Shown one piece after another: positions 23,145 to 34,580 of a DNA stretch of 64,000 bases. The first letter of the stretch is position 1; each line of letters opens with the position of its first letter. The stretch lies in NCBI GenBank assembly GCA_037954665.1, contig JBBMOL010000038.1, positions 3,224,001 to 3,288,000 of the forward strand. The letters are read 5' to 3'. The notes beneath the pieces were generated by a model. That model saw nothing but the letters and a program-made list of their open reading frames with translations. It was not told where the DNA came from and ran no database searches. Origin of the DNA: Laguncularia racemosa. Taxonomy: Eukaryota; Streptophyta; Magnoliopsida; Myrtales; Combretaceae. Made by a program: the position numbers and the translations under genes.

Positions 23145-23830
23145 CCTTGTTTAGTTAAAACAAATTTTGTTTTCCTAAAATGGCTACAACCCTATGACCA
23201 ACAATAATGTTAATTAACTAGCAAATTACTACAGTAAACCACTAACTCTATTCTTTTATTCTCCAACAAGCAGTTCTCTTCTCCCTCCCTCCATCTCACT
23301 CTCTCTCTCTCCCTTCTTCCCTCCCTCCCTCCCTCTAATGTGTGTAGTTGGACAACTTTTTTATGGACCTAGATGTGACCATACTAAAGGTTACCTCCCC
23401 TATCCCACGTTGCATGATAGGTGTGACATCTTTCATCAACTCTAAGTGAGCTACATCACTCAATGAATGTGACCCATGTTGCCTCTATGTGATTACATAG
23501 AGGTCGTGATCGACTGGGGTTGATGGACATCATGGGCTTATGGGTTTGATGGAGGTCATTAGTGGATAGGTTTTGTGCATGTTAAATAGATTGGTTTGGT
23601 AGAGGTTGCAATTGGCTGTGGTTAAAGGTCGCAGGTGCTAGGGTTTAGTGGTAGCCGCAAATGGTTGGGTTTTAAATGGAGGAAATGGATAGTTAGGATA
23701 CTTAACTACAAAAGGTTTGTAAAGGAAAGAGAAAAGAAAGGATACTAGAGTTTGGGGGCATAATGGAACTCTTATTTGCATTTATACCTTATTTATCACA
23801 TCAATTTTATTACAGCTAAACAATATAACA
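23145..23830. mobile_element. TIR element related in layout to 4779-5826
   Basis: The left end has CCTTGTTTAGTTAAAACAAA, and the right end has TTACAGCTAAACAATATAAC. The TTGTTTAG words are inverted at the two ends. Inside it has the same order as the element at 4.8 kb: a CT-rich run (23280-23335), then GGGTTTGATGG/GGTTTAGTGG G/T-rich repeats, then a GGAAAGAGAAAAG run and ..TTTGGGGGCATAATGG. No transposase. Confidence 0.4.
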
Positions 23831-23994
23831 CCAATTGTGTGTTTATTTAAATCATAGATTATTCTATTTGATGAAGTAAAAGGAGATTATGACTTGACCC
23901 AAATGATATGAATTACTCATTCACTTCACTTAATGTAATAAACTCATAATAGCATACCTATTCATTAGAAATTGAATAGAGTTGCAATAATCTT

Positions 23995-24610
23995 ATTACA
24001 TTGTTTAGTTGAACCAAAAAGCAACTAAGGAATAGACTTGTGATAAAAAGTAAATTTCTATATTGCCCTTACTCTTTTTTAAATCTTAACATTTTGTTTA
24101 CTTTATTGTATGGAATAAAAGAGGTCATATGGGTTTGGTTGGATCATGTGGGTCTGGTTAGGTTGCATGGGTTGCCTAGGTTAGGTAGTGTTGCATGGAT
24201 CGTGTGGGTCTAGTTGTTATGATGCATAGGTCATATACATGGTTCATGTTTGTGGTTTAGGATTTAATGATTGGGTTGAATGGTTTCATTGGTTAAGTTG
24301 CATATGTTTGGTGGCTGTGATGCATAGTTTATAGGTTTGATTGTTCATGTGTATGGTTTATGGTGATGCTGTGTGATTTGGTCATGGTATGTAGTCAAGC
24401 ATATGGGAAGAAGAAGAAGAAGGGTATTGGGGGAATAAGACTGCTAAATAGTCATTTACAAAATTACCTTTGTAATAATTATCCAATATTTAGCATGGTT
24501 TTTTATCTTGTCGACTAATTGTTTTGGCCAAATAAATACTATCATAGACCAGTTTTATGAAATATAAAGGGATTAACACTTCCACTCCCCCTCTATTTGG
24601 TCAAGTAAAT
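23995..24610. mobile_element. Third TIR element of the same layout
   Basis: It starts near TTACATTGTTTAGTTGAACC and ends near TATTTGGTCAAGTAAATAGG. The middle is G/T-rich with GGGTCTGGTTAGGTTGCATGG-like repeats, followed by GAAGAAGAAGAAGGG. It stands right next to the previous element. Ends approximate. Confidence 0.35.
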
Positions 24611-25525
24611 AGGTTAGGAGTTAAACAAGTTTATACTATCTCTAGCAGTTATATTTTTAGTTATTGGATGCCTTTGTTGTTATCATTGTGGTGTGCAAAT
24701 GTTTAGTTTGTATATCTCTTCTATTTACATTACAATAAGGATTCATTGCAAAAATATATACTTGATTTTTTATTTTCATGTTTTAAATTGTATACTTTGC
24801 GTTATTTATTATTATTATTTTTTTACTTATGTAAACTAGTATGTGTTATTTTTTAATTATGTAACTTGAGTTTTCATGCTTTTATACTTTATATATCTAT
24901 GATATTGTTTTTTTTTTTTAACTATATAATTTCAACTTAATCACCATTATTAAAAAGATAATAATCTAGAAAAAAAAGAAAGAAAGATGAAACATGTTAT
25001 GTCTAATAAAGTTTTAATTTAATTAGCCTTTGTATAATTGAAAAAAAAAAAGTCAACTTGTAAAGTGAAAAAAGCATGGAAGCTCAAATAATAACATAAG
25101 TGTGCAAAGTGAAAAAAAAAAAAGTTGTATAGTGGGAAAAAAGAAATAACACGGCTATTTAGAGTAAAAAAGTGCAATAATTTAGGTAAATTTTTGTATT
25201 AACTCTTAAAAATATAAACAAAGGTATAAAAATAAAATAATTTATAGCTTATGCATATGCGATTGGCTAAGAGGGTAATGATAGAAAGGTTAATTGCATA
25301 TCAATATTGTTTTAGATAGAAGAAAGTGTTTTTGAATTAAATTGAGTTTTAATTTATAAAGTGACACTTTAAGTAGAGTTTAAGCTTAAAACCCTAAATT
25401 GAATTAAATTTGAGCTTGAATTTTAGTATCAAGCTTGAATTCAATACATCTACATACGTGAAAATGAGAATAACTTTGATATAATGATTTCACTCACTAA
25501 ATCTATAAAACAACTTCAACCAAGT
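24611..25525. other. AT-rich spacer, no gene seen
   Basis: Long A and T runs, no family-like frames. It includes a GAGCTTGAATT/CAAGCTTGAATT patch near 25410-25445 like the repeat at 18.9 kb. Confidence 0.5.
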
Positions 25526-27725
25526 AGACTCATTGTAGGCCAATGTATTATGACATCAAGTGATAACTATATCTCAATTATACAATATGGTGTATAAAAT
25601 AGAATGATTGCATAGTCATCAAAATCATAATTCTATCCATACAATTCTATAAATTTACGATTTTATGATGTCTTTTTAAGTTGACTCGAATTTAAAACTG
25701 TTTCCATACATACTCATGGTAAAATTATAAGTCTATACGTAAAATCGATAAAATCTTATATTTTTAATCAAATTTACCGATTCTACTTATTTAAATCAAA
25801 TTGACTAAAAACTAGAGAGTACAATTTGGTTTTCATAAGATATGAATATCATTAATTCTTTAAAAGAATTAAAGTTAGAATATAAAGATACTATTATTAG
25901 TAGTATGGATAATAATGTTAGCATTATTGACGAGGATGATAACAATGATAGTTATGGTAAAGAGAGACCTTACGATAGTTTTGACTTTCGATGATGAAAG
26001 GAAGTTGATGGTTTTTTTTTTTTTAGTATTGTATTTTACTATTATAATTTATATTGTAATATATCTCATATTATTATTGTTATTTATATTATAGTTTTAT
26101 ACATTAGTTTAACAACTTATACCAATTTATTTGTATTATAAGTATATAACTTTTATTGTAAATTGTGACTAAAATTTATATTGAATTTCTTTATTCTATG
26201 TTATATTTCATATTTTTCATGATTATAGTAAATATATTTACAGTTTTTAAAAATTATTTTACATATTTTATAAAAACTTACATTTCTAAGTTTTAATTTT
26301 AATTTTATATTCAAATTCTATAAACCCTCTAGTAATTTTAAATAGAATCATGAGTTTAATAACCTTAAGAATGGAACTGTAATTATCCTCCAAAGTTGTT
26401 TCAGAGCCTTTTAGATAAGATATTACAAGTTAGTTTCATATTATTTACAAGATATTTTATAACCATTTCATAAGTCATTTGAGTATGATGGCTTCAAAAA
26501 CACATTACGGAGGATTTAGCATCGCACTTATCCGGTCGATATATGATAAGCAATATATTAATTAACTTCTAGTATGTGATTGTGAATATCAACTAACAAT
26601 TAATAGAAAAAAGTTATGCCTGTCTTGTCAATTCTAGTTATATATCTAGCCGCTTCCAAGTTAAACTTTGTTTAGTTTTAATGTATATAATTATTAATTG
26701 TATCCAAATAATATTTTATTTAAGATCAATTGGATGTATGTATATGTATGTATACATAACTTACATCTTTTGTACAATAACTAAATTATCTTTTTGAAAA
26801 TGATGAAAAAAATTTCAATGAAACAACTTTATAGTAGAAGATATTAATATATTTCAAATATTAGCTACCCATAAGATACCCATATTTCTTATATTTTTGG
26901 AATAACTATATCATTCCTAAACTATTGATTAAGTATCGATAAACTCTTTATTTTCTAGGAGGATGATTAATCTTCCTATAACTTTTAAAAATACGAAGAA
27001 TTCTTATATTTTCATTAAAATCTATCAATAACGGTATTCTCGATACTATAGCTATGATTCAAAGTGTATATACATATTTTAGAATATTACAAAAATATAA
27101 AATTATATTTTAAAAATTTAAAGGATTTATTATATCCGATATACTAGTAAAAAAATTAAACAATAGAATTCTAGGAATAAAATTTAGCATGTATTGGAGT
27201 CTCTGGTTGGTAGGTACAAAACAAGCCCTTCCAATGACAAAAATGATTCCTCCCCTTCCCAACATTCTTTCCAATGGGGTCTACAGTCATTCTTCTAGAT
27301 AAAAATGAAAAAAGTACATGATTATTGTTGACCCAAGCCAGCAACCAAGGGGAAAAAACACAAGTCATGGCTTTTGTTCTTTTGATTAATGTGTGTGTGT
27401 GTGTAACGCTTATAAGTGAAAAGTTGCAATCATTTTAATGAATGATGTTATGTTAATTCGAAGGGACAAAAGGGTCATGCCATTCACATCGCTTTCTAAA
27501 ATTGAAAACAGCCATTAAATATGGACCCACAATTTGATTTTACGAAGAAGCCAATAAAATAAAATGGATGGCTTTCGAAATGTCTATTTGGAGAAGAAGT
27601 GAAAGAAAAAGGGAGTTTAAGTTTTGGGGCCCCCCGGCGATCGAAACATGAGGTGTGCGGGCATATGATTTACACGGTGTGCCTAATTTTGATACGAAAC
27701 TTTGACTTCCTTTTTTTTTTTTTTA
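25526..27725 (+). repeat. Segmental duplication, copy 1
   Basis: It begins ACTCATTGTAGGCCAATG and shares ordered blocks with 30020-31225: TATTATGACATCAA, TTTACAAGATATTTTATAA, GTCATTTGAGTA.GATGGC, CTTTTGTACA.TAACTAAATTATC and CATTCCTAAACTAT. The closest match is 27170-27560 against 30635-31010. This copy is longer because it holds an extra AT-rich insert at about 25620-26390 not present in copy 2. Confidence 0.75.
27170..27715. other. Best-conserved non-coding island of the duplication (copy 1)
   Basis: This stretch is less AT-rich than its flanks and matches copy 2 over long runs, including GACCCAAGCCAGCA, CACAAGTCATG, GTGAAAAGTTG, TTAATGAATGATGTTATG, AAAAGGGTCATGCCATTC and ACACGGTGTGCCTAATTTT. 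The minus-strand frame at 27171-27368 is not kept open in copy 2, so it is not a conserved gene. It could be an old regulatory region or a structured transposon remnant. Confidence 0.5.
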
Positions 27726-28109
27726 ATAAAGATGTGAGAAATCACGGCTAAATTTTGGGTTTTTTTTATTTGTTTAATATCCCATATTTAATTTCATATT
27801 CAATTAAATTTATTATTTTACTCTAATTGTTTACATTTACACTTTTTATTGAATAAACATTTATCATATCATATTTTTCAAAACAACATAAATAATAAAA
27901 TTGATGAGAAAAAGTTTAATATCATCTTTAATAATTTAAGAAAAAAACTAAAAATCACCTAGTTTTTAGCTAGTGTTTTTGTCATTACTCTTTTTCTAAT
28001 CGACTTTTACATTATTTTAATTATAAATAATAATAAAATTATTATAATTTAATAATATAAATACGATTTCTTAAAACTAATAAAACCCATATTTTTAACG
28101 GTGAGGACT
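27726..28109. other. AT-rich spacer before the LINE
   Basis: No gene or motif seen. T-rich and A-rich tracts only. Confidence 0.5.
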
Positions 28110-28249
28110 AGGGAGGATGAACTTGTCTGGCCTTACGATCGGCATGGACAGTGCATTGTTAGGTCAACTTACTACTTCCTTGCAGCAAATCGGAGATAGA
28201 TAGAGTTACACACAGGGTTTCGTCCTCGTGCTCCAGGGCATCTACGCAA

Positions 28250-28715
28250 TGGAAGGAAGTCTGGAAAGTAGACGTTCAACCTAAAGTTCGCAACTTTATG
28301 TGGCGGGTCTTCTCGGATTCTTTACCGGTGTTAGCCAACATTCCATAAAGACACGTGGTCCTAGATTAAAGTTGTGCCTTTTATAGGGAGACCAAATCCG
28401 TTGAACACATGCTATTCACATGCTCTTGGGTAGAGGGCATGTGGTTTGCATTATTACTGGGGTTGAAGTCGATAAAAACACGATGGGGCGAGCATGGTCA
28501 TGGATCGAGTATTGGGTTAACAGTGTGGAAAGCGGTGTCAGATAAGAGAAGACAGCAAGGATTACTCGGTTTGCTGGGTAATTTGGAAGGAACGGTTCAT
28601 GGCTATCTTTGAACATAAAGAGTTAAGCCCATCTTGTTGTGTTGATAAAGCAAGAGCCTTATGGGATGAGTGGACTAAACGGAGGAAAAAGGAAATAAAG
28701 ACGGAGAAAGGTGTA
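28250..28715 (+). pseudogene. LINE zf-RVT domain fragment
   Basis: The frame from 28250 gives VQPKVRNFMWR, then a Cys residue region and TKSVEHMLFTCSWVEGMWF. These are hallmarks of the zf-RVT (zinc-binding) region that follows the reverse transcriptase in plant LINEs. There are in-frame TAA stops at about 28346 and 28364. A frameshift near 28550 moves the reading to an IWKERFMAIFEHK-like continuation. Confidence 0.75.
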
Positions 28716-29242
28716 AGTTTGCTACTTTAGGTAAATTAATTCTTAAAAAATAATTATAAAAAAAGTATTTTTCGGAATATTATTTTAAAATCATAAATTA
28801 AGACTATAATTTTTAAATATAATAGAAATCGTATATTAAATATATAATTTTATCCTTACCTTGTTTGCTGGGTTGGTTTATGTGCGTGCAAATGAGCATT
28901 AGCTACAATAGCAAGTTAGTCAAGTAATAGAGGCTTCAATAAGAATAACGAACTTTGGCAGTGAAGGTGCTACCAAGGCACCTCTTGAGCTAACCCCAAG
29001 GAAGCAATTGGATTAGCGAAAAGTATAGGCCTTCTTGTATAGCATGTATCCAGTAATAATGATTGAAGGCTTCAACAAATGATTTAGGTTCATGAGAAGA
29101 TTGAACTTAAGTTCGAGGACTATGAATGAAAGCTATTATGGTGGCTATATTTGAGTGCAATAGCATCCAGTCTTTGCCTTTAACCCGAACAGAAGAGGAG
29201 ACAGTAGATGGAATTACTAAATGTAGCAGCATTCTTTCAAGC

Positions 29243-29307
29243 AGAAATCGCATATTGAACATGCGATTTCTATTATAATTAGAAATCATAATTGCAAGTT
29301 ATGATTT
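29243..29307. other. Two consecutive perfect hairpins
   Basis: The first stem AGAAATCGCAT (29243-29253) pairs with 29261-29271 around a 7-nt loop. The second stem AAATCATAA (29283-29291) pairs with 29299-29307, also around a 7-nt loop. The stems resemble each other. They lie in the spacer between the two LINE domains. Confidence 0.6.
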
Positions 29308-29472
29308 TACAACGGTATTCCAAATATTATTTTTCTTGAAATCGTTTTTTTTTTTTAGTTTGCTTTGAAGGAAAAAACTCACACATAATTCAATGAAGAT
29401 GCCTTCATGTATGCATAGTGTAATGTAGGCTAAGCTTCTTGTGTAAGATGGGTCCCGTCACCAAATAATGAA

Positions 29473-30008
29473 GTTAAAATCAATTGTGATGGGTCTTACT
29501 CTTCAAAAGACAACTTAGGAGGCATTGGTATTATTGGTCACGATTCTTAAGGTCTAATTATTTTGGATGTATTAGAATCAGACAAAGTGCAAGGCTATGA
29601 TGTAAAGTATATTAAGTGCTTAGCTATTAAAAAAATTGTGGAGATAGCAAAAACTTTCAATAGACAAGAATGGATTGCACCATCGAAACTGATTCGATAG
29701 TAGTTGCAAATGCTATAAATTGCGATGTTTCGACTGTAAATTGGAGATATAGGCTAATTATTGAGGAGGCTAAGTGCTCTTTATTTTCACTTAGTAACAT
29801 TTCTATTGTTTTTGTCCCTGGATTGGCTAATAAGGTTGCTAATTGGATAGCCACACGTACTAGGAAGAGGATGTGTCCTATGGGCTGGTATGTTAACACC
29901 CCATCCTCACTTTTGAGGCTACTATCTTTAGATGTTTCTTTTGTTTCCTCTAGAACTTATGTGTCTTCTTTTTTAAATTGGTTAATGGATATGTTTTTCT
30001 TTGGTTAA
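29473..30008 (+). pseudogene. LINE RNase H-like (RVT_3) domain fragment
   Basis: It opens VKINCDGSY, the usual first strand with the catalytic Asp. After a frameshift near 29660 comes the frame at 29670-30008 with IETDSIVVANAI (second acidic motif) and ISIVFVPGLANKVANWIA, typical of the RNase H domain at the end of plant LINE ORF2. There is a stop at about 29549 (TAA). The poly(A) tail follows directly. Confidence 0.8.
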
Positions 30009-30019
30009 AAAAAAAAAAA

Positions 30020-31225
30020 ACTCATTGTAGGCAATCTATTATGACATCAAATCATAACTATATCTCACTTATACAATATGGTATATAAAATAAAATGAGA
30101 ACCGCTAGTTATCTTGAAAGTTGTTTTGTAGTATCTTAAATAAGATATTACAGGTTGTTTTCATGTTATTTACAAGATATTTTATAATCATTTTATAAGT
30201 CATTTGAGTAAGATGGCTTTTTAGAGGATTTAGCATCTTACTTATTCAATCAATATATAATAAGCTATATATTAATTATCTAGATAAAATGTTATTTAAG
30301 ATTGATTGGATGTCTATATATATATATATATATATATCTTTTGTACACTAACTAAATTATCTCTTTGAAAATAGTAAAAAAATATTAATAAATTCCAGAT
30401 ATTAGCTAGGCATGAGATATTCATGTTTCTTGTGTTTTTGGGATAACTGCACTATTCCTAAACTATAAATTAAGTACGTTGATAGACTCTTTATATCCTA
30501 TAAGGATGATTCATTTTCCTATAATTTTATAAAATATTCAACAAATCTTTAAACTTTTGTTAAAATTCATCAATAGCTGTGTTTTTTTATCATTACAAAC
30601 CCAATAGTGAAAAATTAAACAATAAGATTCTAAAAGTAAAATTTGGCATGTATTGAAGTCTGTGGTTGGTAGGCACAAAGCTAGTCGTTCCAATAGAAGA
30701 AATGATTCCCCCCACGAAGTCCCAACTATTCCTTCCTATTGGGTGTACAGTCATTCTTCTAGATTAAAAAAAAAAAAAATACATCATCATTTTTGACCCA
30801 AGCCAGCAGCCAGGGGGAAAAGCCACAAGTCATGCCTTTTGTTCTTTTGACTAATGTGAGCTCGTAACATTTACAAGTGAAAAGTTGAAATCATTTTAAT
30901 GAATGATGTTATGTTAATTCAAACGGACAAAAGGGTCATGCCATTCACATCGCTTTCTAAAATTGAGAACAGCCATTAAATATGCTCCCCATATGTTCAC
31001 AGTTTGATTTCGCTAAGGGGCCCAAAAAATAAATAAAAAAAATTAAATTAAATTTGAATGGAGAGCTTAGCTTTGGAAATTTCTATTTGATATATATATA
31101 TATTGGAGAAAATAGGGAGGTTTAAGTTTTGGGGGCCACCGGCCATCTAAACATGGGGCGTGTAGACATATGATTTACACGGTGTGCCTAATTTTTTATA
31201 CGAATGGTTATGAAACTTTGACTTT
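30020..31225 (+). repeat. Segmental duplication, copy 2
   Basis: It starts CTCATTGTAGGC immediately after the LINE poly(A) and parallels copy 1 (25526-27725) to about ACGGTGTGCCTAATTTT and GAAACTTTGAC. It has a (TA)n run near 30316-30338 where copy 1 has TATGTATGTATAC words. The order and strand are the same, so it is a direct duplication about 4.5 kb away. Confidence 0.75.
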
Positions 31226-34200
31226 TAAAATAATAATAATAATAATGTAAGAAATCATTGCTAAATTTTGGGGTTTTTTTTTTAAATCACATGCATAGTT
31301 TGAAGTTAATTAATTTTATACTTAATCAAACTTTTACTTATTAAATTTATTATCTTACTCTAATTTTTTATGCTTATACTTTTTATCAAATAAGTATCAT
31401 ATTTAATAATTTCAAATTTTAAGAGTAAAACTAAAAAAAAAGGGGGAGGAGTCAACTAGTTTTTTTTTTTTACATTACTCCTTTTTTTAAAGACTTGTAC
31501 ATTATTTTAACCATAAATAGTGACAATTTTATTATACTCTCATGGCATAAACATTAGTATTTCAATAAAATGGACCAGGTTTGCTTCCCTCATTCCAAAA
31601 TTATAATATATAATAACAGCTGAAAAAAGAAGAAGCAAACACATCATTTAAACTATTAATAACGAATAATTAAATCCTATAAACTTTTAAAGTATAGTTT
31701 TATCTTCATAACTTTTCAAAATAAGTCTCAAATTGATGCTAAAGTCAGTCATGGATCCATGGGAGAGCCTAAAGGGACCTTGGCCTAAAGTTCGAAAAAA
31801 ATAGAGGGTTAAAATCTATTGAAAAAGAAGAAAAGTATGAGTTATATCAACTACAATAAATTATAAATGTGTTAGAGGGGGAAAATTAAACTTAATTCAT
31901 CTAGTTAAAAAATCAATATTCCAATTACTAAGTTACAAGAGTCTTTACTTATATCTTTATTTTGAAAAGCAAATCTTATTGTGATGTTACATATGGTTAA
32001 GTGGATAATGTACGTTTATTCTTTTTTAAGTTGCATTTATAGTTTGCCCAATAGTAAATGCCATTTATTTTCCATTTTTTGCTATTTCTTTTTTTTAATA
32101 ATAACTAATAAAATTAAATTCATTCATTAGTAATAATAATCAACTAAATAAAATTTCATTAGGTATTATTTATTTATTAGTAGTTACACTATATTTAATA
32201 ATTACATTATCAATATCACCAGTGTATTGCTTTTACTATGTGAAGTATTAGTAACTAATAACAAGCATATTATTTTACATACTAACATTTTTTCCCACAA
32301 TTAATATTATGAAAATAAATAAATTTTATTTAATAGTTTGATTTTCCATTTATTTACTAATAAAATAATATTGTAAAATCATTATTAAAAAGTATAAGTC
32401 TATTCTTTTATTATTTTATGAAATACAGTGAGTAACAATAATCATTTTTAAAAAGTTTGAAGTTTTCTATCTATAAAGTATTGGAAAGTAATGCAAGCAC
32501 CATTATTAACAAAATCTTTTGTATATATAACATGCATTGTGTGTAGAATTATAATAATAAGTAGATATTTTTGTATGAGTAATTTTAATAGTATAGTAAA
32601 CAAGATAAGTTTGGATAGCTTAGTTGCATCATTTTACATTTGTCTCCAACTAAAGCCTTATAATGATTGTAATTTATGTTCTTTTCAACAATATTTTTTA
32701 GATTTTAGCTTTGTTTGGAAATGATTTGTATATTTTTAAAAGTTATTAATCACTTTATTTACAATGCCTTTTTGAAAATACATCCCCATTTTTATAATCC
32801 ATATTTTAATTGGTTCACATTAGTGGATATTATTTAATGGAGAATGATTTATCAATGATAATGTTTGCTTAGCGGACACTTTTCTCTTAGAGATTGAAAA
32901 ATTTTCATTATTTCATGCTTTAGAAGTAGGACAATTGGAAAGATTAGATTATTTTGCTTAGAGAATACGATTAACTTTGTTATGATCTGAATATTTAGTT
33001 AAAAGTAAATTATATGTTCAAATTTCACTTGTTAATCACAAGTTATATAAGTTGGCTTGCATATATTGGGAAAAAAAATGGCTTGTATATAAGTTAAAAA
33101 GAAAGTCATCCCTAAATAAATTTATCTCAATGAAATAAAATTGAAGTAATTTTTTTTGCCAAAAATAATGAAAATGAAGTAAATAATTTCTCAAATTATG
33201 AGCAATTCGTATGGAAAAGCAAAATGGATCCTTATATACATCTGTATTGTTGAGTCATAAACAACTATTTAACTTCATACATTCTGTAATATATTTTAAA
33301 TAGAAATTATAATACAGTACTTATTTTTTCACAAGAAAGAAGAACCCTTTTATTTATAGTACATATATCACGGGTAGGTGTTTTTTAAGAAAGGATAAAC
33401 AATAAGAAAAGAAGTTAATAAAATGCATTAAGAATTTACAATCAATTAATTATATTTTTAAAATTTTATTATTCAAATAATATAAAAATAAATGGTTAAA
33501 TCTCTTCAAATATATAATTCTTAATGGATTTTTCAATTTATTTTCCCATAACTTGTCATTTTTTTTTAATTATAACATAAAAGATTGCATCGTTTAGATA
33601 AGAAATTCTTTTCGTCAATGAATTTACTTTCACTTTAATTAACACCGACACATTGAAAGTATTGGATTATGAAATAGAATGGATTTAGTTAGGCATACCA
33701 ACTTTTATCTTATATTTCACTGGATGGTTAGTTCCTATATTATACTTGATTGTATCATATTTGTAATCAAATTGGATATGTATAATAAATACATATTAAT
33801 AAAATTTAAAAAGTTATTTAAATAAATATAGAATAAAATAAAATCACGATTCTATCACATAAAGAGAAACCAAATTTTTCTTAAAATTAGATTCATCATT
33901 CCATCTTTTAGAAATATTTCTAAATATAGAGAAAAAAAATTCAAATATAAGAAAGGGAATGGATTTGAAAATCATGATTAAATTTCGGATCCATTTTTAT
34001 GTACTAAATGTACCAAAAATAAAATTATTCAAAATAAAATGAAATGTAATAATTTAAAATAAAAACTCAATTTCTCCTCTTAAATTCAATAATTAAAATT
34101 TTATCTGGTAATTTCAATACAAAAATAAAAATAAAATCTAAAATCACATTTCCATCAAACTAGCCATTATTTCACCGTATCTATGGGTAGAAGAAATTTT

Positions 34201-34400
34201 TGTCTACACCTCCTCACATCTAATAATTTTTTTTTTATTACAAACGAAATAAACTCCCCAAAAAACCACAGAAATGCAAGTCAACCCAAATATCCAAATA
34301 GTTTTTCTTTCTTTTTTTCGTTTTCCTCGAAACTTCGAAAAGTTCGAGTCTATTTCGTTTCATGTGCTTCTACTTTTCCTTTCCCTATCATTACCGTAAT
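31226..34400. other. AT-rich intergenic region upstream of the IST1-like gene
   Basis: No supported gene. The frame at 32491-32724 is low-complexity. A few A-rich and T-rich runs and ATT/TAA-rich repeats are present. No transposon termini recognised. Confidence 0.5.
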
Positions 34401-34580
34401 CTCTTTCTTTCACCTTCCTCGCATCGATATCGCGTCTTCACAAAGCCCTAATTTTTGCGCTTTTCTGTTTTTTTTTTTCTCTCTCTCTCTCTTCTGCTCT
34501 TTCTTTCTCTATCGATCAATCATCTAACAAACGCCGAAGCGGGAAGGGCTGAAATTCGATACTATTTTCAATCTCAACAC
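34401..34580 (+). promoter_or_regulatory. Core promoter and 5' UTR of the IST1-like gene
   Basis: This is where the AT-rich spacer changes to C/T-rich sequence. It includes AAAGCCCTAATTTT (telo-box-like) near 34441 and a long T/CT run (34468-34492), common near plant start sites, ending in the leader just before the ATG at 34581. The open frame 34183-34527 spans this stretch and ends before the ATG. It is read as leader and upstream sequence, not a gene. Confidence 0.5.

Larger units (their letters stand above)
28110..30019 (+). mobile_element. L1-type LINE, 3' part with poly(A)
   Basis: This is a 5'-truncated non-LTR retrotransposon. From 28110 a LVWPYDRHG-like stretch is followed by the zf-RVT domain (28250-28470) and a C-terminal linker to about 28715. 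An RNase H-like domain follows at 29473-30005, and the element ends in A(13) at about 30007-30019. Several stops and frameshifts interrupt the frames. The stretch 28720-29470 is AT-rich at its left and may include a later insertion. The poly(A) abuts precisely the start of duplication copy 2. Confidence 0.75.

Noticed and set aside
27171..27368. 65-aa minus-strand frame in the conserved island
   Set aside because: The matching region of copy 2 does not keep the frame, so conservation is not at the protein level.
32491..32724. 77-aa frame in AT-rich spacer
   Set aside because: Low-complexity, hydrophobic by base composition, with no supporting splice sites or family features.
34183..34527. 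114-aa open frame before the IST1-like gene
   Set aside because: It lies in the spacer and leader, is Phe/Ser-rich from T-rich DNA, and ends before the true ATG at 34581. No family features.
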